Under the pieces are notes generated by a model. It made no database searches and had not been told where the DNA came from. It saw only the letters and a list, made by a program, of their open reading frames with translations. From Vallitalea pronyensis (lineage in GTDB: Bacteria > Bacillota > Clostridia > Lachnospirales > Vallitaleaceae), in NCBI RefSeq assembly GCF_018141445.1, contig NZ_CP058649.1, forward strand, positions 3,119,001 through 3,183,000: a DNA stretch of 64,000 bases. The letters are read 5' to 3'. A program made the position numbers and the translations under genes. This document shows, one piece after another, positions 18,372 to 27,424 of the stretch; within the stretch, counting starts at the first letter, position 1, and each line of letters begins with the position of its first letter.

Positions 18372-19199
18372 ATGAAAAAATTATGCAGCTTACTAATCAG
18401 TATATGTATCTTTGTCACCGTATTTAATCGACCTGTTATGGCTATTGAAAAAGACCCACCAATATCCATTAGTGTCAATGCACAGTATATTATGATGGAT
18501 ACCAAGCCTGTTATGATGGATGATACTGCTTATGTGCCCATTCGTTTTGTTGCGAATGCACTATGTGCCGATATTAGCTGGGAGGAAGCTACACGGACCA
18601 TTACCATCATTGATGGTGAGACAACAATCGTACTAAACCATGACTCAGATATGGCAACTGTTAACGATGAGCCTCACTCATTGCCAACAGCACCTCCTGT
18701 GGTTGATAATCGAACCTTGGTACCTATTCGTTTCATTGCAGAACATATGAATTGTCAAGTCAATTGGAATGCAAACACGTATACTGTTGAAATTACGAAA
18801 GAAGATCTTGTTGTACCAGCTGTAAGCATTATTAACCGAGGGTATACAGATGATGATTTGCTTTTATTAGCTAGAATTGTAACCGTTGAAGCAGGTAATA
18901 TAAATTTTGATGCAAAAATAGCCGTTGCAAATGTTGTCATTAACCGTAAGAAAAGTCCAGAATTTCCTAATACCATAAAAGATGTTATCTATGATAAAAA
19001 CTATTGCATACAATTTCCACCAGCCCATAAAACCAGTTTTGCTTCAAAAGTACCATCAAAAGACAGTATCATTGCAGCTAAAATGGCATTAGAAGGTACG
19101 AATAATATTTCAGCATGTTTATTCTTTAATAACAGACCGTTTAAGTCCAAAGCAAAAGATTTTTACAAAAAGATTGATGGTGAATATTTTTATAAATAG
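18372..19199 (+). CDS. exported cell-wall hydrolase (copper-amine-oxidase-N repeats plus SleB/CwlJ-type domain)
   Basis: A 275-aa protein with a signal peptide (residues 1-24, ending RPVMA). Residues about 30-145 carry the copper-amine-oxidase N-terminal fold found as a wall-binding module in clostridia (AYVPIRFVANALCADISWEE; TLVPIRFIAEHMNCQVNWNA). The Hydrolase_2 domain covers about 155-275, with LARIVTVEAGNINFDAKIAV holding the likely catalytic Glu. Such enzymes cleave spore cortex peptidoglycan, and the position next to gerW fits a germination role. Confidence 0.88.
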   Translation: MKKLCSLLISICIFVTVFNRPVMAIEKDPPISISVNAQYIMMDTKPVMMDDTAYVPIRFVANALCADISWEEATRTITIIDGETTIVLNHDSDMATVNDEPHSLPTAPPVVDNRTLVPIRFIAEHMNCQVNWNANTYTVEITKEDLVVPAVSIINRGYTDDDLLLLARIVTVEAGNINFDAKIAVANVVINRKKSPEFPNTIKDVIYDKNYCIQFPPAHKTSFASKVPSKDSIIAAKMALEGTNNISACLFFNNRPFKSKAKDFYKKIDGEYFYK

Positions 19200-19238
19200 T
19201 CTGTCATGTAATGGGCATAGTAAGGAGGGGCATATGGT

Positions 19239-19475
19239 ATGAATAAAAAGTTTGCACCTACATTAATTACGATTATTGCTTGTATCATTTGTTTAGCTTT
19301 TTTTGGACCAATAGCCGTTATGAGTATTTTAACTGGTGAGTGGATTGTTATCATATTCGGACTTATTTTTGGCATATGTGTAATAGGCGTTGTGACAGCG
19401 CTTATCATAAATTTAGTTAGACGATATCAGGAAATTAATAAGGAGGATAAGGATAATGATCTTAGTCAATACTGA
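19239..19475 (+). CDS. small two-helix membrane protein
   Basis: A 78-aa protein with two membrane helices (TLITIIACIICLAFFGPIAV and VIIFGLIFGICVIGVVTALI) and a charged C-terminus. AAGGAGGGG precedes ATG at good spacing. Its end overlaps the start of the next gene by 20 bases in another frame, suggesting translational coupling with the YbjQ-like protein. Function unknown. Confidence 0.72.
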   Translation: MNKKFAPTLITIIACIICLAFFGPIAVMSILTGEWIVIIFGLIFGICVIGVVTALIINLVRRYQEINKEDKDNDLSQY

Positions 19476-19773
19476 TTTTATATCCGGCAAAAAATTAGAG
19501 ACATTAACCATTGTAAAAGGCTCTACCATTCAATCAAAACATGCAGGTAAAGATATCATGAGTTCTTTCAAAACATTGGTTGGTGGTGAGTTAAAGGCTT
19601 ACAATGAAATGATGAACGAAGCCCGTGCTCTTGCTACAAAGCGTATGGTAACAGAAGCGCAAAACTTAGATGCAGATGGTGTTATTAATATTCGTTATGC
19701 ATCCAGTGCGATTATGCAAGGTGCAGCAGAAGTTATTGTCTATGGAACAGCTGTTAAATTTGTTCAAGAATAA
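19456..19773 (+). CDS. YbjQ/UPF0145-family protein
   Basis: A 105-aa protein of the YbjQ/YdgI heavy-metal-binding-like fold. It contains NTDFISGKKLETLTIVKGST, then MNEARALATKRMVTEAQNLD and DGVINIRYASSAIMQGAAEV. Members form pentamers. The metal link is a family annotation and not proven. GGAGG lies upstream of ATG. It is followed by a strong terminator. Confidence 0.85.
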   Translation: MILVNTDFISGKKLETLTIVKGSTIQSKHAGKDIMSSFKTLVGGELKAYNEMMNEARALATKRMVTEAQNLDADGVINIRYASSAIMQGAAEVIVYGTAVKFVQE

Positions 19774-19780
19774 ATAAAGG

Positions 19781-19827
19781 CTGTCTTGTCAAAACATTTT
19801 ACAGTGTTTATGATAAGACAGTTTTTT
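19781..19827 (+). terminator. terminator after the YbjQ-like gene
   Basis: CTGTCTTGTCAAAACA (19781-19796) pairs with TGTTTATGATAAGACAG with minor mismatches, followed by six T. Confidence 0.85.
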
Positions 19828-19847
19828 CGTAGAAAGGAAGGGATTAT

Positions 19848-20738
19848 ATGAACTCACATGTGGATTGCATTGCATGCATTGTGAACAAAGCCAATGAATT
19901 AGCTGACAAGTACATAACCCGTAAAAGGGATAAATATAGTTTTATTAATAAGGTATTGTTAGAGATCGCTCAGACAGATGAGGAAAAGATGGCACCATAC
20001 GTTATATCAAGGGTGATGCGACTATTAACGGATATAACAGGTATATCTGATTTTTATGCAGAAGAAAAGCAGTTATTTAACCATCAGATGCTGGATATGG
20101 AGGAAGATATTAAACGTATACTATCTAAGGCTGATGATTGTTTCCTAGATACCCTTAAACTAGCTATGGCAGGTAATGTTGTGGATTTTGGTGCTTATAG
20201 TCATATGACCATCGACAGAGTAAAAGCCATTATGGAAAAGACCATCGACAGCTCTATTGAGCATGATACATATGAAAAGTTATTAACAGCTTTACAAGAT
20301 GCACGTACCCTTGTCTATTTATCCGACAATACCGGTGAAATTGTATTTGACAAATTGTTTCTAGCAGAGATTAAAAAGAAGTACCCTAGCCTTGATATCT
20401 ATCTAGCAACTAGAGGTAAGCCCGCCCTTAATGATGCGACTGAAAAAGATGCCTATGATGTAGGGATACAAGAATATGCAACAATCATCAATAATGGGAC
20501 AGATATTCCAGGAACAGACCTTAATGAAGTATCTCATGCTTTTAAAGATAAGTTTAATCAAGCAGACGTCATTATTGCGAAAGGTCAAGGTAATTTTGAG
20601 TCCTTATGTGGCAGTGGGTATAATATCTTCTATTTGTTTTTGTGCAAATGTGCCATGATGACAAAGCGCATGGAAAAAGAAAATCTATCACCTATGTTTA
20701 TGCATGAATTATCAATGGTGAATCCATTAGCTTATTAA
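19848..20738 (+). CDS. DUF89-family (damage-control phosphatase-like) protein
   Basis: A 296-aa metal-dependent DUF89 protein. The N-terminal Cys pair HVDCIACIVNKAN is typical of the short bacterial subgroup. The core shows VYLSDNTGEIVFDKLFL near residue 162, YLATRGKPALNDATEKDAYD, and IIAKGQGNFESLCG near the C-terminus; the last holds conserved metal and phosphate ligands. Related enzymes hydrolyse damaged sugar phosphates or phosphometabolites. The substrate here is unknown. Start at ATG with AAAGGAAGG upstream. Confidence 0.87.
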   Translation: MNSHVDCIACIVNKANELADKYITRKRDKYSFINKVLLEIAQTDEEKMAPYVISRVMRLLTDITGISDFYAEEKQLFNHQMLDMEEDIKRILSKADDCFLDTLKLAMAGNVVDFGAYSHMTIDRVKAIMEKTIDSSIEHDTYEKLLTALQDARTLVYLSDNTGEIVFDKLFLAEIKKKYPSLDIYLATRGKPALNDATEKDAYDVGIQEYATIINNGTDIPGTDLNEVSHAFKDKFNQADVIIAKGQGNFESLCGSGYNIFYLFLCKCAMMTKRMEKENLSPMFMHELSMVNPLAY

Positions 20739-20834
20739 CATAAGGTGTTGACCAATAAAATATTTTTTAACCTTCATAACTTTTTCATATTCTTTTCTTA
20801 TAATAGGATTATCAAATCAAAAGGAGGAAACAAT

Positions 20835-21293
20835 ATGAAGAAACTATCAAAAATAGTCGTGATTGGTATTTTAGCCACAATGCTTCTTGGTGTGGTGGCT
20901 TATGCGGCATCACCAGTTGATATCTATTCAGAACTGGCAGGTGTTACAGAAGAGGAAGCCATTCAACAAAGACAAGAAGGCAAAACCTATGGTGAACTTG
21001 CTCAAGAAGCAGATGTTTACGAAGAATTTATCCAAAAGATGCAGGAAGAAAAGATTGCGTTAATTGAACAACGTGTTGAAGAAGGGTTAATGACGAGAGA
21101 AGATGCAGATGCATTTATCGCTGCCTTAAAAGAAAACATGGGTAACTGTGACCCAAGTAATCCTCAGAGACTTGGACGTCAATATCATTTACGTCAAGGC
21201 AATGGAAAGGGTTATGGTAATGGAACATGTGGTGGTAACAGAGGAAACGGTTATGGAAGAGGTCAACGAGGACTTGGATTAGGCTGTAAGTAG
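20835..21293 (+). CDS. secreted DUF2680 protein
   Basis: A 152-aa protein with a signal peptide ending VVAYA (about residue 24), then a helical DUF2680 domain (ASPVDIYSELAGVTEEEAIQ; QRVEEGLMTREDADAFIAAL) and a Gly/Asn/Arg-rich tail. The open frame continues upstream to 20745, but AAAGGAGG directly precedes ATG 20835 and a signal peptide starts there. YckD-like relatives are common in spore formers and have no known function. The two-component pair begins 157 bases downstream and may regulate it. Confidence 0.8.
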   Translation: MKKLSKIVVIGILATMLLGVVAYAASPVDIYSELAGVTEEEAIQQRQEGKTYGELAQEADVYEEFIQKMQEEKIALIEQRVEEGLMTREDADAFIAALKENMGNCDPSNPQRLGRQYHLRQGNGKGYGNGTCGGNRGNGYGRGQRGLGLGCK

Positions 21294-21450
21294 TTAATGA
21301 GGGGGATGTCTCATGGAGCATAATGATGGTGATGTGATGTATGGAAATCATATGTGACTTGAATCATGGGTTATTGCTTACATGAGCCATTCCCTTAAGT
21401 TTAATCATTAGGATTAACGTAAGGATATGAAGGAAGATAGGAGGTTGATC

Positions 21451-22149
21451 ATGCCCACAAAACTTCTTGTTATAGATGATGAACATGGTTTACTTGAAGT
21501 TGTAGAAGCTTATCTAAAAAAAGAAAATTATGATGTTATAACCTCAGATAATGGATTAGAAGGTTATGCCTTATTTTTAAAAGAAAAGCCAGATATGGTG
21601 ATACTGGACTTAATGCTGCCGGATTTATCCGGCGAAAAAATATGTGAGAATATACGGGAAGGCTCTGATGTACCCATATTGATGTTGACAGCTAAGACTT
21701 TGGAAGAAGACCGTATACATGGTCTCTCACTAGGGGCTGATGATTATTTGACGAAACCATTTAGCCCAAGAGAGCTGGTGCTTAGGGTTAAAGCTATACT
21801 GCGACGAACCCAGAAAGAAGACCCTTTAGATTCCAGTATAATCTCCTACAATGATGGCGATCTTGTGATTAATCAAGAGGAGCATACGGTGATGAAATCC
21901 GGGGAGATTATTGGTATTACACCCAATGAATATGACATTCTAATGCTTCTTGTCAAACATCCTCATAAAGTTTTTACAAGAGGACAGATTATTGATGTGG
22001 CACTTGGTTATGCATTCGTAGGGTATGATCGAACCATTGATGCCCATATTAAGAACTTGCGCAGGAAAGTAGAAGATGATATAAAAGACCCCCAATATAT
22101 TGTAACGGTATATGGCGTGGGTTATAAGTTTAAAGGCAAACAAGATTAG
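21451..22149 (+). CDS. OmpR-family response regulator
   Basis: A 232-aa regulator. The receiver domain shows LVIDDEHG (acidic pocket), the phosphoacceptor Asp in MVILDLMLPDLSGE (about residue 53) and the conserved Lys in DDYLTKPFSPREL. A C-terminal winged helix contains GEIIGITPNEYDILMLLVKH and DRTIDAHIKNLRRKVED. ATG at 21451 is favoured over 21427, since GATAGGAGG ends 6 bases upstream. The kinase gene begins 5 bases after the stop. Confidence 0.96.
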   Translation: MPTKLLVIDDEHGLLEVVEAYLKKENYDVITSDNGLEGYALFLKEKPDMVILDLMLPDLSGEKICENIREGSDVPILMLTAKTLEEDRIHGLSLGADDYLTKPFSPRELVLRVKAILRRTQKEDPLDSSIISYNDGDLVINQEEHTVMKSGEIIGITPNEYDILMLLVKHPHKVFTRGQIIDVALGYAFVGYDRTIDAHIKNLRRKVEDDIKDPQYIVTVYGVGYKFKGKQD

Positions 22150-22154
22150 AATGG

Positions 22155-23537
22155 ATGTGCTTATGGATGATTAGTCTAGGTAAGAGAATAATGCGAAATT
22201 ATATTGGTATATCCATCATGACAGTGGTGGTTATTACCGTGTTATCCAATATTGGCATACGCTATTACTTTATAGATTATATACAAAAGCAATATGCAAA
22301 AAGCGATAAAGAAATCATCAGTTATGTGAACAACAGTATCGAAACAGATGGTCTATTGGATCAAAGAGAATTATCTTATTTAAGACAACAGGCCAGATTT
22401 AAAAATGTAGAAGTTCTTCTACGGGATACAGATCAAGAGATTATATTTAACAGTTCTATGGGGATGGGTATGAATAGCGGTAAGGGACATCATATGGCTC
22501 GTAACATCTATCGAGACGATTATACGTATGCCACACAGTCCATTTTTTATGAGGATGAAGTCATTGGGTATTTGGAGATTGGCCACAGTAAATCAGTCAT
22601 TGATAGTAAGGCTGACAATGATTTTATCTACGCCATTAACGTCTTGTATGCCGTTTCCTTTATGATAGCAGTTATTGTTGCTGTTATACTCAGTATCTTA
22701 TTTTCAAAGCGTTTAACCAGGCCTATTATTGCTATTAAGAATAGCACGCATCACATTGCAAAAGGGCATTATGACAATGTAAAACATGTTCATACAGATA
22801 CATTGGAAGTGCATGCTTTAGCCACGTCTATACAAGAATTAGCCAGACAACTGAATGAACAAGAACAGTTAAGAAAACGGTTAAGTAATGATATATCCCA
22901 TGAATTAAGAAGTCCTATTGCAGTGCTTAGGAGTCAAATTGAAGCCATCATGGATGGGGTCTTAGAGCCTACTCATGAACGATTAAGTAAACTTCATGAT
23001 GAGATATTGCGCATGACAAAATTGATTAATGATTTAAATGAATTAGTGGTTGTGGAAAGCGAAAACTTGCCCCTTCACATGGAAAGGGTTCATATAAAAG
23101 ACATATTAAATCCGGTTTTAGATAACTTTGTACCCTTGATGGATAGTAAACAGATCACCCTTCACCGAGATTTGGATAGTCCGTTAACCATTATGGGTGA
23201 CAAAGACCGGCTAAAACAGATTTTTACAAACCTGCTAACAAATGCCTATAAATACACCAATGAGGGTGGCCAAGTATGGGTCCAACTATGTCAAGAAAAT
23301 GATAAAGCAATGATTCGGTTTAAAGACTCAGGCATTGGTATAAAAGAAGAAGAATTGCCTTATGTTTTCCAACGGTTTTATCGAAGTGATGATTCCAGAA
23401 GTCGTAAGACTGGTGGTGCAGGGATTGGATTGTCCATTGTTAAAGAATTAGTTAAAGTACATGAAGGTATGATTACAGTAGACAGTCAGCTTAAGAAGGG
23501 GTCTGTATTCACCATTCAGTTTCCTTTAATTAAGTAA
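22155..23537 (+). CDS. membrane sensor histidine kinase
   Basis: A 460-aa kinase. Its first membrane helix is near residues 17-33, then a sensor loop of about 120 residues rich in Met, Gly and His (SSMGMGMNSGKGHHMARN), a second helix near 158-178, and HAMP. The dimerisation-phosphoacceptor helix reads LSNDISHELRSPIAVLRSQI, with His near 253. The N box is IFTNLLTNAYKYTNEGG, with the G boxes FKDSGIGIKEEEL and GGAGIGLSIVKELV. It pairs with the upstream OmpR-type regulator. The His/Met-rich sensor loop could bind a metal, but this is only a guess. Confidence 0.95.
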   Translation: MCLWMISLGKRIMRNYIGISIMTVVVITVLSNIGIRYYFIDYIQKQYAKSDKEIISYVNNSIETDGLLDQRELSYLRQQARFKNVEVLLRDTDQEIIFNSSMGMGMNSGKGHHMARNIYRDDYTYATQSIFYEDEVIGYLEIGHSKSVIDSKADNDFIYAINVLYAVSFMIAVIVAVILSILFSKRLTRPIIAIKNSTHHIAKGHYDNVKHVHTDTLEVHALATSIQELARQLNEQEQLRKRLSNDISHELRSPIAVLRSQIEAIMDGVLEPTHERLSKLHDEILRMTKLINDLNELVVVESENLPLHMERVHIKDILNPVLDNFVPLMDSKQITLHRDLDSPLTIMGDKDRLKQIFTNLLTNAYKYTNEGGQVWVQLCQENDKAMIRFKDSGIGIKEEELPYVFQRFYRSDDSRSRKTGGAGIGLSIVKELVKVHEGMITVDSQLKKGSVFTIQFPLIK

Positions 23538-23610
23538 TATATGGAAACGGAACGTCAGATGTATTAGGTTGTTTTTCTGTAGATATTAATAATATTACAT
23601 TAGTAGTACG

Positions 23611-23663
23611 ACAAACAGTACATAAGTTTTGAGTGAAAACTTCATGTTATTGTTTGTTTTTTT
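23611..23663 (+). terminator. long hairpin terminator after the two-component operon
   Basis: ACAAACAGTACATAAGTTTT (23611-23630) pairs with GAAAACTTCATGTTATTGTTTGT with a few bulges. A T-run follows. Confidence 0.72.
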
Positions 23664-23837
23664 GTGGAAACATTACTATTCATGGAAAGAAACTTTAACT
23701 ACTAGGAGAATACCATGCTAATGGGTTATTATAAATAATATATTGGGGTTATTGACTAACAATAAATGGTTGTATATAGTGGGGAATTAATTATAATATT
23801 ATTAACTATATGAAAATAATTAACACCATGAAGCATG

Positions 23838-23866
23838 TTGTCATAAGTTCATAATTCATATATAAT
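23838..23866 (+). promoter_or_regulatory. promoter of the NCS2 permease
   Basis: TTGTCA (23838-23843), a 17-base spacer and TATAAT (23861-23866), 47 bases before the start codon. I looked for a purine-riboswitch core in 23538-23912 and did not see one. The leader after this promoter is too short for one. Confidence 0.7.
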
Positions 23867-23912
23867 TAAACATGTACGTATAATCTGATAACTCAGAAAG
23901 GGAGGAGAACGT

Positions 23913-25277
23913 ATGCAAGAAAAATCAATGTTATACAGCTTAGAAGGTAAACCCCCTCTAAGTAAAGCAGTACCCTTAGGGTTGCAACATGTATTGGCAA
24001 TGTTTACTGGAAATCTAGCTCCAATTATTATTGTTTCGCTTGCACTAGGCTTTCAAAGCGAGGATAGGATTTATCTTGTTCAAGCAGCTATGTTTATCGC
24101 TGGTGTTGTTACATTGATTCAACTTTTCAAATTAGGTCCTATTGGTTCTGGCTTACCTATTGTTATGGGGACAAGCTTTACATTTTTAGGTGCGGCTATA
24201 GCCATGGGGGGAAAATATGGTTATGAAGCCGTTATAGGTGCCTGTCTAATAGGTGGTATTTTTGAAATGCTTGTAGGTACTGTTTTCGTGCGTGTTAAGA
24301 AGTTCTTTCCACCAATTGTATCGGGTATTGTCGTGATGGGTATTGGACTAACGCTAATCGGTGTGGGGGCCGATTATTTTGCAGGTGGTGCAGGTTCAGA
24401 GAATTATGGTTCCGTACAAAATATGTTATTAGGAACCTCAGTATTTGCCCTATTTATCCTGCTTACAGCCTTTGGTAAAGGCATGCTTAAGTCTTCAGCC
24501 ATTTTAATTTCTTTAGTGATTGGCTACATAGTAGCGGCTATTATGGGTATTATTGATTTCACACCTGTTAAGGAAGCTGCGTGGTTTGCATTTCCAGCTA
24601 TTCCGTTCAAAATGGGTATAGCTTTTGAGTGGGAAGCCATTATACTTTTTGTAGCACTGTTCTTAATAACGGCAGTGGAGACCATTGGTGATACCCATGG
24701 TGTGACAGTCGGTGGTCTTGACCGTCCAGCAACACCTGAAGAGGTAAGAGGTTCTTTGTTTGCAGATGGTCTTGGAAGTTCTCTTGCGGCTATTTTTGGT
24801 TTACTTCCTAATACATCCTTTAGCCAGAATGTAGGTATCGTGGCCCTTACAAAATGTGTTAACCGTTTTACTGTTGCTATAGGTATTGCTGTATTAATGC
24901 TATTATCCTTTGTACCTAAGCTTGCAGCAGTTGTATCTGTTATGCCAGCCAGTGTACTTGGTGGAGCTGTAATTGTGGTATTCGCCCTGATTACAGTGAC
25001 GGGTATCCGTATGATTGCCCGTACCAATCTAACAGGTAGAAACGCTATTATCCTTGCCGTATCATTAGGTATAGGATTTGGACTAGCGACAGCTATTGGT
25101 CTTCACAAAGACATCTTTGAGTCTTACCCAGAAGTATTTAAATTTATCTTCCAAGATAAGATATTTGCAACAGGTCTTGTAGCCTTCCTAATGAACCTTA
25201 TCTTACCAAAAGATAAAGACGAAGATGGTGTTCGAGCAGAGCCTTTTGAAAAATTAGATGCTGAGGAGACGGCATGA
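23913..25277 (+). CDS. NCS2-family nucleobase permease (xanthine/uracil type)
   Basis: A 454-aa protein with about 13-14 membrane segments. Family motifs include VPLGLQHVLAMFTGNLAPII at the N-terminus, VETIGDTHGVTVGGLDRPAT (substrate-binding Glu region) near residue 253, and NTSFSQNVGIVALTKCVNRF near 303. It imports a purine or uracil by symport. The sequence is closest in feel to PbuX/UacT-like xanthine-urate permeases, but specificity cannot be settled by eye. GGGAGG precedes ATG. Single-gene unit with its own promoter and terminator. Confidence 0.92.
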   Translation: MQEKSMLYSLEGKPPLSKAVPLGLQHVLAMFTGNLAPIIIVSLALGFQSEDRIYLVQAAMFIAGVVTLIQLFKLGPIGSGLPIVMGTSFTFLGAAIAMGGKYGYEAVIGACLIGGIFEMLVGTVFVRVKKFFPPIVSGIVVMGIGLTLIGVGADYFAGGAGSENYGSVQNMLLGTSVFALFILLTAFGKGMLKSSAILISLVIGYIVAAIMGIIDFTPVKEAAWFAFPAIPFKMGIAFEWEAIILFVALFLITAVETIGDTHGVTVGGLDRPATPEEVRGSLFADGLGSSLAAIFGLLPNTSFSQNVGIVALTKCVNRFTVAIGIAVLMLLSFVPKLAAVVSVMPASVLGGAVIVVFALITVTGIRMIARTNLTGRNAIILAVSLGIGFGLATAIGLHKDIFESYPEVFKFIFQDKIFATGLVAFLMNLILPKDKDEDGVRAEPFEKLDAEETA

Positions 25278-25310
25278 TTTAGTCTATATAATAAACCATA
25301 TGCATGAATA

Positions 25311-25350
25311 TAAACGCCTAGTAAGTTGAATGGACTTGCTAGGCGTTTTA
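25311..25350 (+). terminator. terminator after the permease
   Basis: AAACGCCTAGTAAGTT (25312-25327) pairs with GGACTTGCTAGGCGTTTT, followed by AT-rich sequence. Confidence 0.8.
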
Positions 25351-25407
25351 AAATAGAACATATTTAGCCACCTGCTAGAATAAATTAGTATAGTTGGAGG
25401 TGGTTTC

Positions 25408-27327
25408 ATGGAAAATTATTTGAGAAAAGATGCTACAGTAAAAACAAAATTAATGAATAAGGAAGCCTATGACCAGATTAATTGGACTAAACTAGAAGAG
25501 GAAAAGCAGTTGGCAAACAAAAATCGCATCATTGATGGTGGTTTACCAGTCGTAGGAAATGCCAACTCCTTTATTCCCGTATGGGATTTAAAAAGGTATG
25601 CATTTCTCCTAAAGGACCAAATGGCAGATACTGTACATCCTAAGTTATGGGAACAAGGAAAAATGAATATTACCACAGGGCTATTTCAAGTAACAGAAAA
25701 CATCTATCAAGTACGTGGCTATGACTTAGCCAATATGAGTCTTGTTAGAGGAAAAACAGGGTGGATTGTTATTGATTGCTTAACATGCCAGGAAACAGCA
25801 GAAGCTGCACTTGACTTGGTTCATAAAAAATTTCCAGATTGGCCCATTAGCGCTATTATTATTACCCATTCTCATGTGGATCACTACGGTGGTGTATTAG
25901 GTGTCTTGAATTATAACCCAGTTAATCATCTTAAAGTATACGTACCACAAGGGTTTACAGACGCTGTCATTGATGAAAATGTTAATGCTGGTGTTGCTAT
26001 GTCTAGACGAAGTGACTATATGTACGGTGAAATACTGTTACGTGACGAAAAAGGGCAGATTGATTGCGGCATAGGGAAATATGCATCCATTGGGACCATT
26101 ACATTATGGGATAATTTAAAAACCATTAGAAGAGGCAATAATGAAAAATACTGTGAAAAAATAATTGATGGTATCACCATTCAATTTCATCTATCGCCTA
26201 ATTCAGAAGCACCCTCTGAAATGAGCTTTTATATTCCTTCTGAGACCACCTTATGTATCGCTGAGATGTGTACTGCAAGTCTGCATAATGTTTATACCTT
26301 AAGAGGAGCAGAAGTAAGAGATCCTGTTGCATGGGCAGACCACATCCAAGAAGCCATTGACTTATTTGGTAATGACTTAACAACAGTATTTTCAGTACAT
26401 AATTGGCCAAGATTTGGTCATGATTATTGCATTGACTATATGTCAAAGCAAAGAGACCTCTATCAATATATGAATGATCAAACACTACGTCTAATCAATA
26501 AAGGCTACACCATTGATGAGGTGGGCAGATTGCTTGAATTCCCAGAGAGTTTATCAGATGAATGGTATAATAGCCCTTTTTACGGCACGATTAATCATAA
26601 TGTTAAAGCAATCTATCAGAAATATATGGGATGGTTTAATGGTAATCCAGTTGACCTTAATCCATTATTGCCACAAGATTCTGCCTCTCGATATGTAACC
26701 TACATGGGCGGAGAAGAGCGTGTCATTGAGAAGGCTAAAAAATCTTTTGATGAAGGCGAATACCAATGGGTAGCTCAGGTGATGAAACAAGTTATATTTG
26801 CTAATCCATATAATGACGATGCTAAGATGTTATGTGCTGATGCTCTTGAGCAACTGGGTTATGTCGCGGAGTCAGGACCATGGCGAAACATCTTTCTCAT
26901 GGGAGCTTTTGAACTTAGGTATGGAAAGTTACCCTTATCGGTAACAACCATTAGTGAGGACACTTTAGACAATATTCCATTAGCAAATGTATTAAACTTA
27001 TTAAGTATTCGGGTTGATGGTAGAAAAGCTGGCGACATGGATTTTAAAATTAATTTTTATATTACAGATAGAGAAGAGGAAGCTGCTACAGAGATGAAGC
27101 GAGGGATATTCCGATATTTAGGAGATACCCTTCTGGATGATGCAGAAGTAGGTGTGAGCATGCCAAAGAAAGTGCTGTATACCCTAGCTACTACCAATAA
27201 CCGCCCTCCAACTTCTGACATAACCATTACAGGTGATAGAGAAAAGTGGATGATGTTTCTATGTACACAGGATACCATTAATCAAGTATTCAATATTATG
27301 ACGCCATTACCTAAATATCCGAGATAA
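25408..27327 (+). CDS. alkyl sulfatase (SdsA1/BDS1-like metallo-beta-lactamase fold)
   Basis: A 639-aa enzyme expected to hydrolyse primary alkyl sulfate esters such as dodecyl sulfate to alcohol and sulfate. The zinc-binding ITHSHVDHYGGVLGV lies near residue 150, with later ligands near PSEMSFYIPSETTLCIAEMC. An alkyl-sulfatase dimerisation domain covers about 390-520, and an SCP2-like C-terminal domain covers 525-639. Secreted Gram-negative relatives have a signal peptide; none is visible here, so it should act in the cytosol. A sulfite-oxidase-like gene follows after about 100 bases. Confidence 0.9.
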   Translation: MENYLRKDATVKTKLMNKEAYDQINWTKLEEEKQLANKNRIIDGGLPVVGNANSFIPVWDLKRYAFLLKDQMADTVHPKLWEQGKMNITTGLFQVTENIYQVRGYDLANMSLVRGKTGWIVIDCLTCQETAEAALDLVHKKFPDWPISAIIITHSHVDHYGGVLGVLNYNPVNHLKVYVPQGFTDAVIDENVNAGVAMSRRSDYMYGEILLRDEKGQIDCGIGKYASIGTITLWDNLKTIRRGNNEKYCEKIIDGITIQFHLSPNSEAPSEMSFYIPSETTLCIAEMCTASLHNVYTLRGAEVRDPVAWADHIQEAIDLFGNDLTTVFSVHNWPRFGHDYCIDYMSKQRDLYQYMNDQTLRLINKGYTIDEVGRLLEFPESLSDEWYNSPFYGTINHNVKAIYQKYMGWFNGNPVDLNPLLPQDSASRYVTYMGGEERVIEKAKKSFDEGEYQWVAQVMKQVIFANPYNDDAKMLCADALEQLGYVAESGPWRNIFLMGAFELRYGKLPLSVTTISEDTLDNIPLANVLNLLSIRVDGRKAGDMDFKINFYITDREEEAATEMKRGIFRYLGDTLLDDAEVGVSMPKKVLYTLATTNNRPPTSDITITGDREKWMMFLCTQDTINQVFNIMTPLPKYPR

Positions 27328-27424
27328 TATTGTGTTATAACATGCTAACATGTTATGTATGAGCGTTAATGCTTTATATGTGTAAATGCAACCATGTGCA
27401 CAGATTTAAGAAAGGGGATGTCGT

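Noticed and set aside
21314-21358. 14-codon ORF between the DUF2680 gene and the response regulator
   Set aside because: It has a GAGGGGG site, but is too short to support and shows no other sign of being a gene.
23538-23912. Purine riboswitch before the NCS2 permease
   Set aside because: The conserved purine-aptamer core could not be found, and the leader after the promoter is only about 40 bases.
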